From Sulfobacillus acidophilus (GTDB lineage Bacteria > Bacillota > Sulfobacillia > Sulfobacillales > Sulfobacillaceae), in contig PXYV01000021.1 of the NCBI GenBank assembly GCA_003023745.1, positions 1 through 50,425 of the forward strand: a DNA stretch of 50,425 bases, in the 5' to 3' direction. A program made the position numbers and the translations under genes. The notes below the pieces were generated by a model, which worked only from the letters and a program-made list of their open reading frames with translations, did not search any database and had not been told where the DNA came from. Position 1 is the first letter of the stretch. The number at the start of each line of letters is the position of its first letter. Positions 1 through 6,696 of the stretch are shown piece by piece.

Positions 1-87
1 TCAAACAACCCCTCCTTGCGAAAGGGTTTCGCCATGCACCAGTTCAGATCCTTTGTGGTTGGATAATCCTAGGAAATTTAAGGTGCA
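1..87. other. Left-edge sequence that interrupts the TauE/SafE gene
   Basis: This stretch does not continue the membrane-protein reading frame that ends at 88. On the minus strand an ATG at 35-33 opens a frame beginning MAKPFRKEGLF that runs off the window. That frame is too short to identify. The simplest reading is a foreign segment, such as the edge of a mobile element, joined to the truncated gene, but no terminal repeat or target duplication can be confirmed here. Confidence 0.2.
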
Positions 88-282
88 TTAATATAGCACC
101 GCAAAGCCGGCAATCCGACCCGCATTATGCCAAACGACCAGGGCGGCACGGTGTTGACGCTGTTGGTGGTTGTGTGAAATGGCCAGGCTAAACGACAAGA
201 CAAAAGGTCCGCACATGCCGGAACAATGTAAGAACCCGTTTAAAAATCCCACGCTTAACGCGGCGGCCAACACGGTGCCCAT
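88..282 (-). pseudogene. Truncated TauE/SafE (UreH-like) membrane protein
   Basis: The 64-residue frame starts at ATG 282 behind a good GAAGGAGGGG ribosome site. It opens with a hydrophobic helix and the motif HCSGMCGPF, followed by HNAGRIAGFAVLY. This is the N-terminal pattern of TauE/SafE-family proteins with a UreH-like transmembrane domain. Family members are usually 200-230 residues with six or so helices, so about 70% is missing: a TAA stop follows directly and the downstream sequence is not membrane-like. In many bacteria such a gene sits beside fixH/ccoH in cytochrome oxidase or copper assembly clusters, which fits the FixH-like neighbour upstream. It is probably inactive, broken by an insertion at the left edge. 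Confidence 0.65.
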
Positions 283-554
283 GGCATGATTCCCCTCCTT
301 CGCCGGTGCAACAGAGCCGATGTGTTCGACGAAGATTAATGGAATTCCTCCGTGGCCAAGCGGGCCTTAACCAACGTCGGCCAGGTGTGGCCTGTCGTGC
401 GATCACACGGACATCGCCGCAGGGGCGCGATGCCGGGGGAGACCCGCACAAATGCTCTGGGGCTGGTAATATATCCTAATAGGGGCGAGGTTTGGAGCAT
501 TTCATTGGCGCCCGCCACTGCCGGGGGCGAGTTGACGCATCACAGTTTTTCCCG

Positions 555-956
555 TCAGTTGTCAATCGTGACGGGGAACGTTGCGTGCCAAGGCTTGTGG
601 TCTTGCAAAAAGGTGACGTTCATGTTCCAAGGACCGGCCATCGTGGCAATACCGACAAATTGATATTCGCCTGGCTTAATCGTGTGCCATTGCAGGCGGA
701 CTGGCGGCATGTCCATCTCGGTCATGATTAAGTTTGCGGATGAAGGAGTCAAGCCCGCGGCGGGTTTGACACGCAGGGTGGCTTTAAAGGGTTTCAATTC
801 TAAAGGCGCCTTCCGCCAACTTAGCGTGGCCGTCCAACGACCGTGGGTGCGTGTGACAGCGGCGGGTACGGATTGCGTTAAGTGCGTCTGGCCACAGCCG
901 GATACGAGCATGGCCAAAATTAGGAGTGTTGGCGCCCCAATATGCCGTGCATTCAT
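555..956 (-). CDS. FixH/YtkA-like lipoprotein
   Basis: This is a 133-residue predicted lipoprotein. A short signal peptide ends in the lipobox LVSGC (Cys at about residue 21), so the mature protein should be anchored on the outer face of the membrane. The remainder is a compact beta-rich domain with the spacing of FixH/YtkA-like domains: a conserved Trp-rich strand (RWTATLSW), then MTEMDMPPVRLQW and a closing FPVTIDN. Such domains occur in cbb3-oxidase assembly proteins and in copper-handling lipoproteins. It lies 45 bp after the UGA-containing redox gene and before the truncated TauE/SafE gene, all on the minus strand, so the three probably formed one redox or oxidase-maturation operon. The exact substrate is not visible from sequence. 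Confidence 0.6.
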   Translation of the reverse strand: MNARHIGAPTLLILAMLVSGCGQTHLTQSVPAAVTRTHGRWTATLSWRKAPLELKPFKATLRVKPAAGLTPSSANLIMTEMDMPPVRLQWHTIKPGEYQFVGIATMAGPWNMNVTFLQDHKPWHATFPVTIDN

Positions 957-1001
957 GATGACTCCCAGTTGCTGCTCATGCTCCTTATTATACCCCTCGG
1001 C

Positions 1002-1451
1002 TCAATTACCGGGCGAACGGCCTTGCAATGCCTCCAACACCACCTGAAAATCGGGCAAATCGCTCATTGACCGGCCGTGGTGCTCATAGACGACGCGGCC
1101 ATCTCGATCAATGGCGATCACGGTCGGCATGCGGCCCATTTTCAGCCAGTTGGTTTCCTGCCCGAGTAACTGCAAGAGTTTTGGGTCGGACACGGCCTGA
1201 AACGGCATATTATGGGAACTTAAGTACCGATCCAAGCGCGCGGGAGAATCGGGCGCGATAACAATAACGTGAATCTGTTGCTGAGTGAGTTGTGGCCATA
1301 TTAGATGGAGCTCCCCGAGCTCACGTCGACAGTATGGTCACGCTAACCCTCGCAACAACACCAGGATGACCGGAGCCTTGGCCTGTACCTTATCACGGGT
1401 GAGCGTCTGATGAGTCAGATCGATAGTTGAAAAAGGGGGTAAACGGTCCAT
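1002..1451 (-). CDS. Peroxiredoxin/thioredoxin-like probable selenoprotein (in-frame UGA)
   Basis: The frame opens at ATG 1451-1449 behind an excellent GGGAGGTGA site and runs 149 codons to 1002, with a single TGA at codon 38 (1340-1338). Reading through it gives RGLA-U-PYCRREL. AhpC/TSA and thioredoxin-fold proteins have RGxWCPYCRxEL at this point, so UGA replaces exactly the first cysteine of the CxxC motif, giving UxxC. The downstream frame is a normal fold end: VIVIAPDS, then the conserved cis-proline segment GRMPTVIAIDRDGRVVY. A hairpin starting at the UGA resembles a bacterial SECIS. A selenocysteine redox enzyme is the best reading; a nonsense mutation of TGT/TGC is the alternative. 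An ordinary gene caller would see only the 77-residue C-terminal part from 1235. No selA/B/C/D gene is in the window. Confidence 0.7.
1293..1340 (-). promoter_or_regulatory. Bacterial SECIS-like hairpin directly after the UGA
   Basis: On the minus strand the RNA starting at the UGA can fold on itself. CCATA (1337-1333) pairs with TATGG (1300-1296), and this lower stem extends into the UGA itself with UG pairing CA (1294-1293) around one mismatch. After an internal loop, GAGCTC (1322-1317) pairs with GAGCTC (1313-1308) around a GGG loop (1316-1314). The apical loop lies 21 nt after the UGA and contains G residues. This agrees with known bacterial SECIS elements, which begin at or next to the UGA and carry a guanine in a small apical loop recognised by SelB. 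The pairing is seen in sequence; the function is inferred. Confidence 0.6.
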
Positions 1452-1575
1452 TGCGTGGTATCACCTCCCGTTAACTGGGTCTTTGCTTCTCAGTTTGGCA
1501 AAAATCTCCCAAAATGGATAGGGGGGCCGATGACAATTCTGTTTACCGTTACACCCTTGTAACATCTGCCTTATA

Positions 1576-1596
1576 TACTGAGATATATCGATCAAG
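1576..1596 (+). promoter_or_regulatory. Third, weaker ArsR-operator-like site
   Basis: The 21-base segment matches the operator before arsR at 16 of 21 positions, and its right half (ATATCGAT) is exact. It lies about 30 bp before a short ORF at 1625. It may place that ORF, or the divergent redox operon, under the same arsenic-responsive repressor. Only the sequence similarity is seen. Confidence 0.3.
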
Positions 1597-1624
1597 GCAC
1601 GGTGTGCAGAGAGGGGCGACGCAT

Positions 1625-1786
1625 ATGCAGGTGAGTGTCGACCAAAAGAAGCGAACGTTGGCGGGGATCCGGCTCATTTCTCAAATTTTGGGCCCGTCCT
1701 GTTCAGTCGAGGAAATTCTGGAGATTCTGCAGCGGCAACAAGGGGATCCCTCGGGCCGAGCACCGACGAAGTCACAGGTCAGTTAA
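1625..1786 (+). CDS. Small hypothetical protein
   Basis: This is a possible 53-residue protein starting at ATG 1625, inside a longer open frame from 1514, with a weak purine-rich GAGAGGGGCG upstream. It is basic at the N-terminus and then has a helical segment (VEEILEILQRQQG). No family is recognised. It lies between the divergent redox gene and arsR, with an ArsR-operator-like sequence just upstream, which is the main reason to keep it. It could equally be a chance frame. Confidence 0.25.
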   Translation: MQVSVDQKKRTLAGIRLISQILGPSCSVEEILEILQRQQGDPSGRAPTKSQVS

Positions 1787-2062
1787 TCCGGTGTGGGCTA
1801 TGGTGGGGTGGATCGCCTTGGGCCGCACTGGCAGGGATTGAAGCGGTTTTCGGCCAAATTGGTTGATTGGGCATGAGACTAATGGCGGGCATTATGCAAG
1901 AGACAGGGGAACGACCGCGGAGTGAGGGTCTTCAGGCACTCTGCCTTGAGGACGGGGGCTTTGACAAGGCACAACTCTATGGCGATGGCTACCGCTAGCA
2001 GGGGGCCAGACAGGCTGATTGCGGTGATGGATCACCTTGCGCGCAACCGATTCTATAGGCAC

Positions 2063-2091
2063 TTGACAAGAAGAAAGTGGGGCGATAATAT
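2063..2091 (+). promoter_or_regulatory. arsR promoter
   Basis: TTGACA at 2063-2068 and TAATAT at 2086-2091 are separated by 17 bp. The -10 box runs straight into the 20-bp operator at 2091-2110, the arrangement expected for autorepression. Confidence 0.65.
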
Positions 2092-2110
2092 ATCGATAAA
2101 TATCGATGAA
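2091..2110 (+). promoter_or_regulatory. ArsR operator 1
   Basis: TATCGATAAATATCGATGAA at 2091-2110 overlaps the -10 region of arsR. The reverse complement of 2491-2510, just before arsM, matches it at 18 of 20 positions. Two such sites flanking a metalloregulator gene strongly suggest they are its binding sites. Confidence 0.6.
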
Positions 2111-2125
2111 GCGGAGGCTCACCCC

Positions 2126-2476
2126 GTGGATGCAGTCGCGATTTTTAAAGCTTTGGGGCAACCGCAACGGTATGCGCTCTTTCTCGACCTGCTTCAAGGA
2201 GAAGGAACCTCTTGCTGTGTGGATGTTGCGCCGGGCGAACCCGCGTGTTGTGTCATCGATTTCACCCAGCGACATCGCTTGGCGCAGTCGACTATCTCGC
2301 ATCATTTGCAAGTGTTGGTGGACACGGGATTAGTGACCGTCGAACGCCGAGGCACATATCGGGTCTACGCCGTCAATCAGCCGCTATGGACCGCATTTCA
2401 ACGCTACGTGGCGGGGTTAACGCTCTGTGCTGATGCAGAAGACCGACGGGCTATGGGGAAGATCCCCCAGGCATAA
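2126..2476 (+). CDS. arsR: ArsR-family arsenic-responsive repressor
   Basis: This is a 116-residue winged-helix repressor. The frame is open from 1922, but GTG 2126 is preferred: GGAGG lies at 2113-2117, and promoter and operator sequences end just upstream. The N-terminal helix IFKALGQPQRYALFLDL is typical of ArsR/SmtB proteins, and the recognition helix is QSTISHHLQVLVDTGLV. Two cysteine pairs (SCCVD and ACCVID, about residues 22-23 and 33-34) flank the region before the recognition helix, where As(III) or organoarsenical sites occur in several ArsR types. It presumably represses itself and arsM and releases DNA when trivalent arsenic binds the cysteines. No arsB, acr3 or arsC lies nearby, so methylation may be the output of this module. 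Confidence 0.85.
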   Translation: MDAVAIFKALGQPQRYALFLDLLQGEGTSCCVDVAPGEPACCVIDFTQRHRLAQSTISHHLQVLVDTGLVTVERRGTYRVYAVNQPLWTAFQRYVAGLTLCADAEDRRAMGKIPQA

Positions 2477-2490
2477 TTTTTTTGGCCTCA

Positions 2491-2510
2491 TTCATCGACA
2501 TCTATCGATA
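2491..2510 (-). promoter_or_regulatory. ArsR operator 2, before arsM
   Basis: The 20 bases read on the minus strand differ from operator 1 at two positions only. The site lies between the arsR stop and the arsM ribosome site AAAGGAG, so bound ArsR could control arsM separately from arsR. Confidence 0.55.
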
Positions 2511-2526
2511 AAAGGAGTGGATTTTT

Positions 2527-3612
2527 GTGGCAAAAATGTCCGAGATCGACAATCCCCAACCGGAATCTACCGGTGTGCGTGTTCAGCTCTCACCGAATGT
2601 TCCTGTTGAACCGATTCAAACGCTGGTCGATACTTGCACCACCGGATCCTGTGGATGCGGCTGTGCTGCGAATATCGAGGCGATTACCGTAGAAGGCGCC
2701 CCCGATGGTCCGCAAATTCATGTCCAAGGACCGTTGGTGTCCGTCGAGTCCATCGCTGAGGCCCTGGCACACTGCGAAGTCCCGGATATGATCGCGGGAC
2801 AGGTGGGCTCGATGCCTGCTGGCAGATTATCCACCGCGGCGCGCCAAACCGCCATTCAAGAGCGCTATGGTCGCATTGCCGAAATGGCCGATCAAGTGGG
2901 GTGCGGGTGTGGCTGTGGCGAAGTCGGGGCGGATGCCGATGTCCTCGGTGCGCAATTGGGCTATACCCCGGACGAGCTAGCCTCGGTCCCGTCCGGGGCG
3001 AATTTAGGCTTGGGGTGCGGAAACCCCATCGCCATAGCCAGCTTAAAGCCAGGTGAAACTGTGTTAGACTTGGGCAGCGGTGCGGGGCTGGATTGCTTTT
3101 TAGCCGCACGACAGGTGGGGGACCACGGGCGGGTCATTGGCGTGGATATGACACCCGCCATGATTGCCCGGTCCCGGCACAATGCTCAATCGCAGGGAGA
3201 TCGGTATGCGAACGTCGAGTTCCGATTGGGCGAGATCGAGCATTTGCCGGTCGCCGACGCCTCCGTGGACGTAATTCTCTCCAACTGTGTCATCAACTTG
3301 GCCTCCAACAAACGGCAGGTCTTTCAGGAAGCGTATCGGGTTCTCAAATCTGGCGGACGTCTGGCCATTTCCGACATCGTCGCGACCCGCGAGATTCCTC
3401 CCGATTTGCGTGAAGACGTTGCCTTATGGACCGGATGCATGGCGGGCGCGGCGTCGATTGGCGAGATCGAAACCCTGTTAACGAATGTCGGGTTCGTCGC
3501 CGTTTCGATTGTGCCTCAGTCGGGCAGTCACGACGTTATCAGGGAATGGGGACCAAATACTCCACTGACGGACTATGTGGTGTCGGCCGCGATCGAGGGG
3601 ATCAAACCCTAA
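2527..3612 (+). CDS. arsM: Arsenite S-adenosylmethyltransferase
   Basis: This 361-residue enzyme starts at GTG 2527 behind AAAGGAG. The Rossmann SAM-binding motif VLDLGSGAGLDCFLAAR is clear, followed by GVDMTPAMI. ArsM cysteines appear in the expected places: GLGCGNP before motif I, SNCVINL and WTGCMAGA in the C-terminal half. Together these bind As(III), which is methylated with SAM to less toxic or volatile forms. Two further clusters, SCGCGC (about residue 40) and CGCGCGE (about residue 130), extend the N-terminal part. The first resembles a small metal-binding extension and is not part of the core enzyme. The gene follows arsR by 50 bp and carries its own operator. The family call is firm; the exact methylated products cannot be read from sequence. 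Confidence 0.9.
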   Translation: MAKMSEIDNPQPESTGVRVQLSPNVPVEPIQTLVDTCTTGSCGCGCAANIEAITVEGAPDGPQIHVQGPLVSVESIAEALAHCEVPDMIAGQVGSMPAGRLSTAARQTAIQERYGRIAEMADQVGCGCGCGEVGADADVLGAQLGYTPDELASVPSGANLGLGCGNPIAIASLKPGETVLDLGSGAGLDCFLAARQVGDHGRVIGVDMTPAMIARSRHNAQSQGDRYANVEFRLGEIEHLPVADASVDVILSNCVINLASNKRQVFQEAYRVLKSGGRLAISDIVATREIPPDLREDVALWTGCMAGAASIGEIETLLTNVGFVAVSIVPQSGSHDVIREWGPNTPLTDYVVSAAIEGIKP

Positions 3613-4402
3613 ACGTTTTCCTTATGGAGCCCTTGGTCGAGCTCGCGAATCGTTAGACTTGTTTGGGTCATCGATCGATGCCGGACTTAAATCCGGGTAC
3701 CGGCCCAATGATGCAAGCAGTTCGCGAGCAGCAGCAGCGATCGTCGCTTCTGGCCTTTGGGGTGTTTTTGGATCAGGCTCATCCATCGCATGAAGAGGCG
3801 TGTTGGACCAAAAAACAGTTGGTGACCATCCCGCGTGTGGCGGTACGCATTCATGAACACAGGAGATCTTGCCGTCAGCATTCCGGGATGTGCCCACAAA
3901 CGGCGGACTCACGCGTGCTACTCCTTTTGGGAGAGGCTCTCCGATGCATGTAGAGAACGGGCCGGCAATTCCATCACGGTTCATAGGTTAACCGATTGCA
4001 GCGGGCGCGCCTTGGGTAGGGCTTATAGGAATGGTAGAGGAATCTGGTGTCTATTCAGAAGTTACCTGGTGTGAGCCGTGAGATCGGTGTCATTTCATGA
4101 TGCGAGTCGGAAATATTGTGGGACGAGCGCGGTAGCGGCTGCGTTTGACCTTGGTTCAGAGATCCGCTCGTTGGCGGTTTTAGCCAGCGGTCGCCTGCCT
4201 TCAATATCCGGCGCATATTCCAAGCTTGGCTGGTCGGGCTGAGAAGGGAAGGTCAACTTAGCCAACCGGAGGAAGTCCAACTCCGTTTCCACAATCTTGA
4301 TTAATCTTAACGTCTAGAAGTCCTGTGCCGATGGGGTCGAGGGAGTCGCAACTCCGGGGCTGATGGTACAATGAGAGGAGTTTGAAAGCGATCGGGGGAC
4401 TC
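3613..4402. other. Intergenic stretch without a recognised gene
   Basis: Nearly 800 bp follow arsM before the MFS gene. Several frames of 60-120 codons exist on both strands, but they overlap one another, lack convincing ribosome sites and resemble no family I know. I see no RNA gene or clear terminator. It may be degraded former coding sequence. Confidence 0.4.
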
Positions 4403-5599
4403 ATGAAGCCCGTAACCAGACTCTTTTTCATTACGACGGGGTGGACGCTTGCGATGTATTCTGCGTCCAATTTTATTGGTGCCTGGTTCTGGGATATCGG
4501 CACGGGGCTGCGTCCTATCCTCCTTTTTTACACGACCATTTTTGTGGTGATGGTGGCTAGCTTTGCTTTGGCCTCTCGAATTCGCCAGGCTATGTCGAGT
4601 CCGGCCATGATGACGATGGGCATTATTCTTAATGCCTTGTATCTGGCTTTATTGCTGGTGCTGCAAACTAAAACGCGCGATTATTATATTCCCTTGGCCA
4701 TTCTTGATGGGTTGTCCTCCAGCTTCTATTGGCTTAGTCTTTTTGTGTTAGCCTCGTCCTGGGTGCAGGCGGGCCAGGCGTCCTGGTACAACAGTTGGAC
4801 TGGGACTATCGAGGCGATCTTAGGCCTGGTCGCGCCACCTTTAAGTGGGTGGATCATTCACCTCCTCCCAGGTCTTAATGGCTACCGTACCGTGTTTTTT
4901 GTAGCATTTTTGAGTTTGCTGGCGTGTGCCTGGCTGATCTTGGCGGGGCAGGCGCGTACTCCGCAACGAGACTTAAACGTGGTGCCCCATGTCCTGGGCA
5001 GGCGCCCGCAAATTCCGGGTTGGACGCGTTTGTGCTGGAGTTTTTGGGGATTGGGCTTGCGCGACGGCATGTATTTTTTTGTTCCCAACTTGCTCTTGTA
5101 CATTGTGACAGGCAGTACAGTATTGCTTGGTTTCTTTACGGCGATGCAAGCGGCCTTAGAGGGGCTGGTTTTTTGGGCGCTGACGCGCTCGGGCGCCGAT
5201 GAGAAGACGCGTCGCCGTCAACTGATCGCCGCCACGCTGATTAGTCTGGCGGCGCTGGGTCTTTTCATGCAGCCACTCAATGCGGCTAGTCTTTTTGCGC
5301 TTGGTGCCGTCATTGCCATCTCGTATCCGGCCTTTAAGGTCACGTTGGAAACCGCTGCTCTGACGGCCATTTCGCGGCATGGCCGCAGCGAAGAGGAGCG
5401 AACCCAACTGACCGGCCTCAAAGAGGTTTGGATCAATGTGGGAAGGCTCCTCAGTTTGGTGTTTCTGGTGGTTTTGCTGTCTTGCCTGGGACCGTTACAT
5501 CTGGCCGATTTTCGTTGGATATTAGGACTATGGGCGTTCATCCCGCTGAGCATCTATCAAATGGCTCGCCCACTTCCTAGACTGGCCAGCGCCGACTAA
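4403..5599 (+). CDS. MFS-type transporter
   Basis: This is a 398-residue integral membrane protein with about 12 hydrophobic segments in two halves, as in the major facilitator superfamily. ATG 4403 with GGGGGAC just upstream is preferred over a TTG at 4382 in the same frame, whose GGAG would be only one base away. Typical features are the amphipathic loop SRIRQAMSS after the second helix region and a charged central loop around ADEKTRRRQL. Its substrate cannot be told; some related proteins are annotated only as MFS. The stop codon overlaps the convergent adaptor gene by four bases, so no terminator separates the two. Confidence 0.7.
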   Translation: MKPVTRLFFITTGWTLAMYSASNFIGAWFWDIGTGLRPILLFYTTIFVVMVASFALASRIRQAMSSPAMMTMGIILNALYLALLLVLQTKTRDYYIPLAILDGLSSSFYWLSLFVLASSWVQAGQASWYNSWTGTIEAILGLVAPPLSGWIIHLLPGLNGYRTVFFVAFLSLLACAWLILAGQARTPQRDLNVVPHVLGRRPQIPGWTRLCWSFWGLGLRDGMYFFVPNLLLYIVTGSTVLLGFFTAMQAALEGLVFWALTRSGADEKTRRRQLIAATLISLAALGLFMQPLNAASLFALGAVIAISYPAFKVTLETAALTAISRHGRSEEERTQLTGLKEVWINVGRLLSLVFLVVLLSCLGPLHLADFRWILGLWAFIPLSIYQMARPLPRLASAD

Positions 5600-6663
5600 A
5601 ATCCGCCGCCGAAGCCACCTCCGCCAAAGTCACCACCACCGCCGAATCCGCCAAATCCCCCAAACCCGCCTTCGGGGAAGCTTGGCAAGACTTCCACACT
5701 GACTTTATGCGACGTGCTGGTAACGGAAGCTTTGGGAACCAGAATCGTTTCGCCCTGTTTGAGCCCGTGCGTGACGACGACTTGATTCAGGCCGATCAGG
5801 CCGAGATGTACAACCCTGTTGCTGCCATTAGCTAACTTGACGGTATAGCCCAGTGCAGTTTGTGACACGGCCGCAATCGGTACGGAAAGTCCCCGTTGAG
5901 ATTTAACGAGTACAGATAAATCCGCAGACATGCCGAGCATCGGGGTCGGGTTTTTGCCCAGGTTTGTAAAATCGATGGTAATGGCATAGCTGGGCGTACT
6001 GCTCGACGTCGAGGCCAGCGCCACGGAGGTTACTTGCCCGCGGTACTGGACGCCCGGTTCCCCGGGAACTTGAATCGTGACTGTCTCGCCATCGTGAATT
6101 TCGCCCACGACCATTTGGGAGGCACTGGCATTGATTGTCACCTCCTTGGTGTCAGCGACGACGATGGACAGAGGGGTGGTGGAACTGGATGTCCCTACGG
6201 CCACAGATTCGGTTGGAGCGGCGGCAGCACCGCGACCAAATCCAAAGCCGCCGCTGGGAGAGCTGGGGGCGGTAGGAGCTGCCGCGGTAGTCGTGCTGGT
6301 GCTTCCCGGCACTAAGTCTCCGTCTGTCAGATTTACGGCCACCACAGTGCCCTTAAGGGGCGAGGTGAGGGTTTGACCGTTGGCGAGCGTCGCCAGTGTT
6401 TGTCCGCTCTTGACCGTTTGCCCGACTTTTACGGGGATGGTACTGACCGTGGTGGAAGGCCCGCTATAGGAAACCGCCACTTGATTGAGACTGGCAACGG
6501 TTCCTGAGAGCGAGAGATACTTCGCAACCGTGTGAACTTGGACAGCGCTAGCCACCATTCCGTTGCCGCTACTTGCTTCGGTCTTAGGCGAATGCAGCAC
6601 CCCTACCGCCACGAGAGCTGCAGCTAGGGTTGCACCGGAAATGAGAAGGTGTTTTCGCCGCAT
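5596..6663 (-). CDS. HlyD/MacA-like adaptor with glycine-rich tail (second copy)
   Basis: This is a 355-residue membrane-fusion-type adaptor. ATG 6663 follows AGGAGG; an earlier ATG at 6696 has no such site. A signal-anchor helix (LLISGATLAAALVAVGVL) comes first, then a lipoyl-like hairpin domain (PVKVGQTVKSGQTLATLANG) and beta-barrel segments. A low-complexity Gly/Phe-rich tail of repeated GGFGG units fills the last 25 residues. Adaptors of this class connect ABC permeases to the cell exterior. In a Gram-positive cell there is no outer-membrane channel, so it probably acts at the wall side. It is the last gene of the operon and a paralogue of the first (8600-9691), including the unusual tail. 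Confidence 0.75.
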   Translation of the reverse strand: MRRKHLLISGATLAAALVAVGVLHSPKTEASSGNGMVASAVQVHTVAKYLSLSGTVASLNQVAVSYSGPSTTVSTIPVKVGQTVKSGQTLATLANGQTLTSPLKGTVVAVNLTDGDLVPGSTSTTTAAAPTAPSSPSGGFGFGRGAAAAPTESVAVGTSSSTTPLSIVVADTKEVTINASASQMVVGEIHDGETVTIQVPGEPGVQYRGQVTSVALASTSSSTPSYAITIDFTNLGKNPTPMLGMSADLSVLVKSQRGLSVPIAAVSQTALGYTVKLANGSNRVVHLGLIGLNQVVVTHGLKQGETILVPKASVTSTSHKVSVEVLPSFPEGGFGGFGGFGGGGDFGGGGFGGGF

Positions 6664-6696
6664 ACTGATTCGTCCTCCTGTTTTGAGCGCGCCCAT

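Noticed and set aside
1002..1235. 77-residue headless thioredoxin-like ORF as a complete gene
   Set aside because: It lacks the CxxC half and a ribosome site. The upstream part is in the same frame with a strong start, separated only by the UGA.
1892..2311. 139-codon minus-strand ORF opposite arsR
   Set aside because: It lies antisense to a clear ArsR gene and its operators and has no family features.
3622..3984. 120-codon minus ORF and overlapping 96-codon plus ORF after arsM
   Set aside because: Both have skewed composition, no ribosome site and no recognisable motif. They overlap each other in opposite directions.
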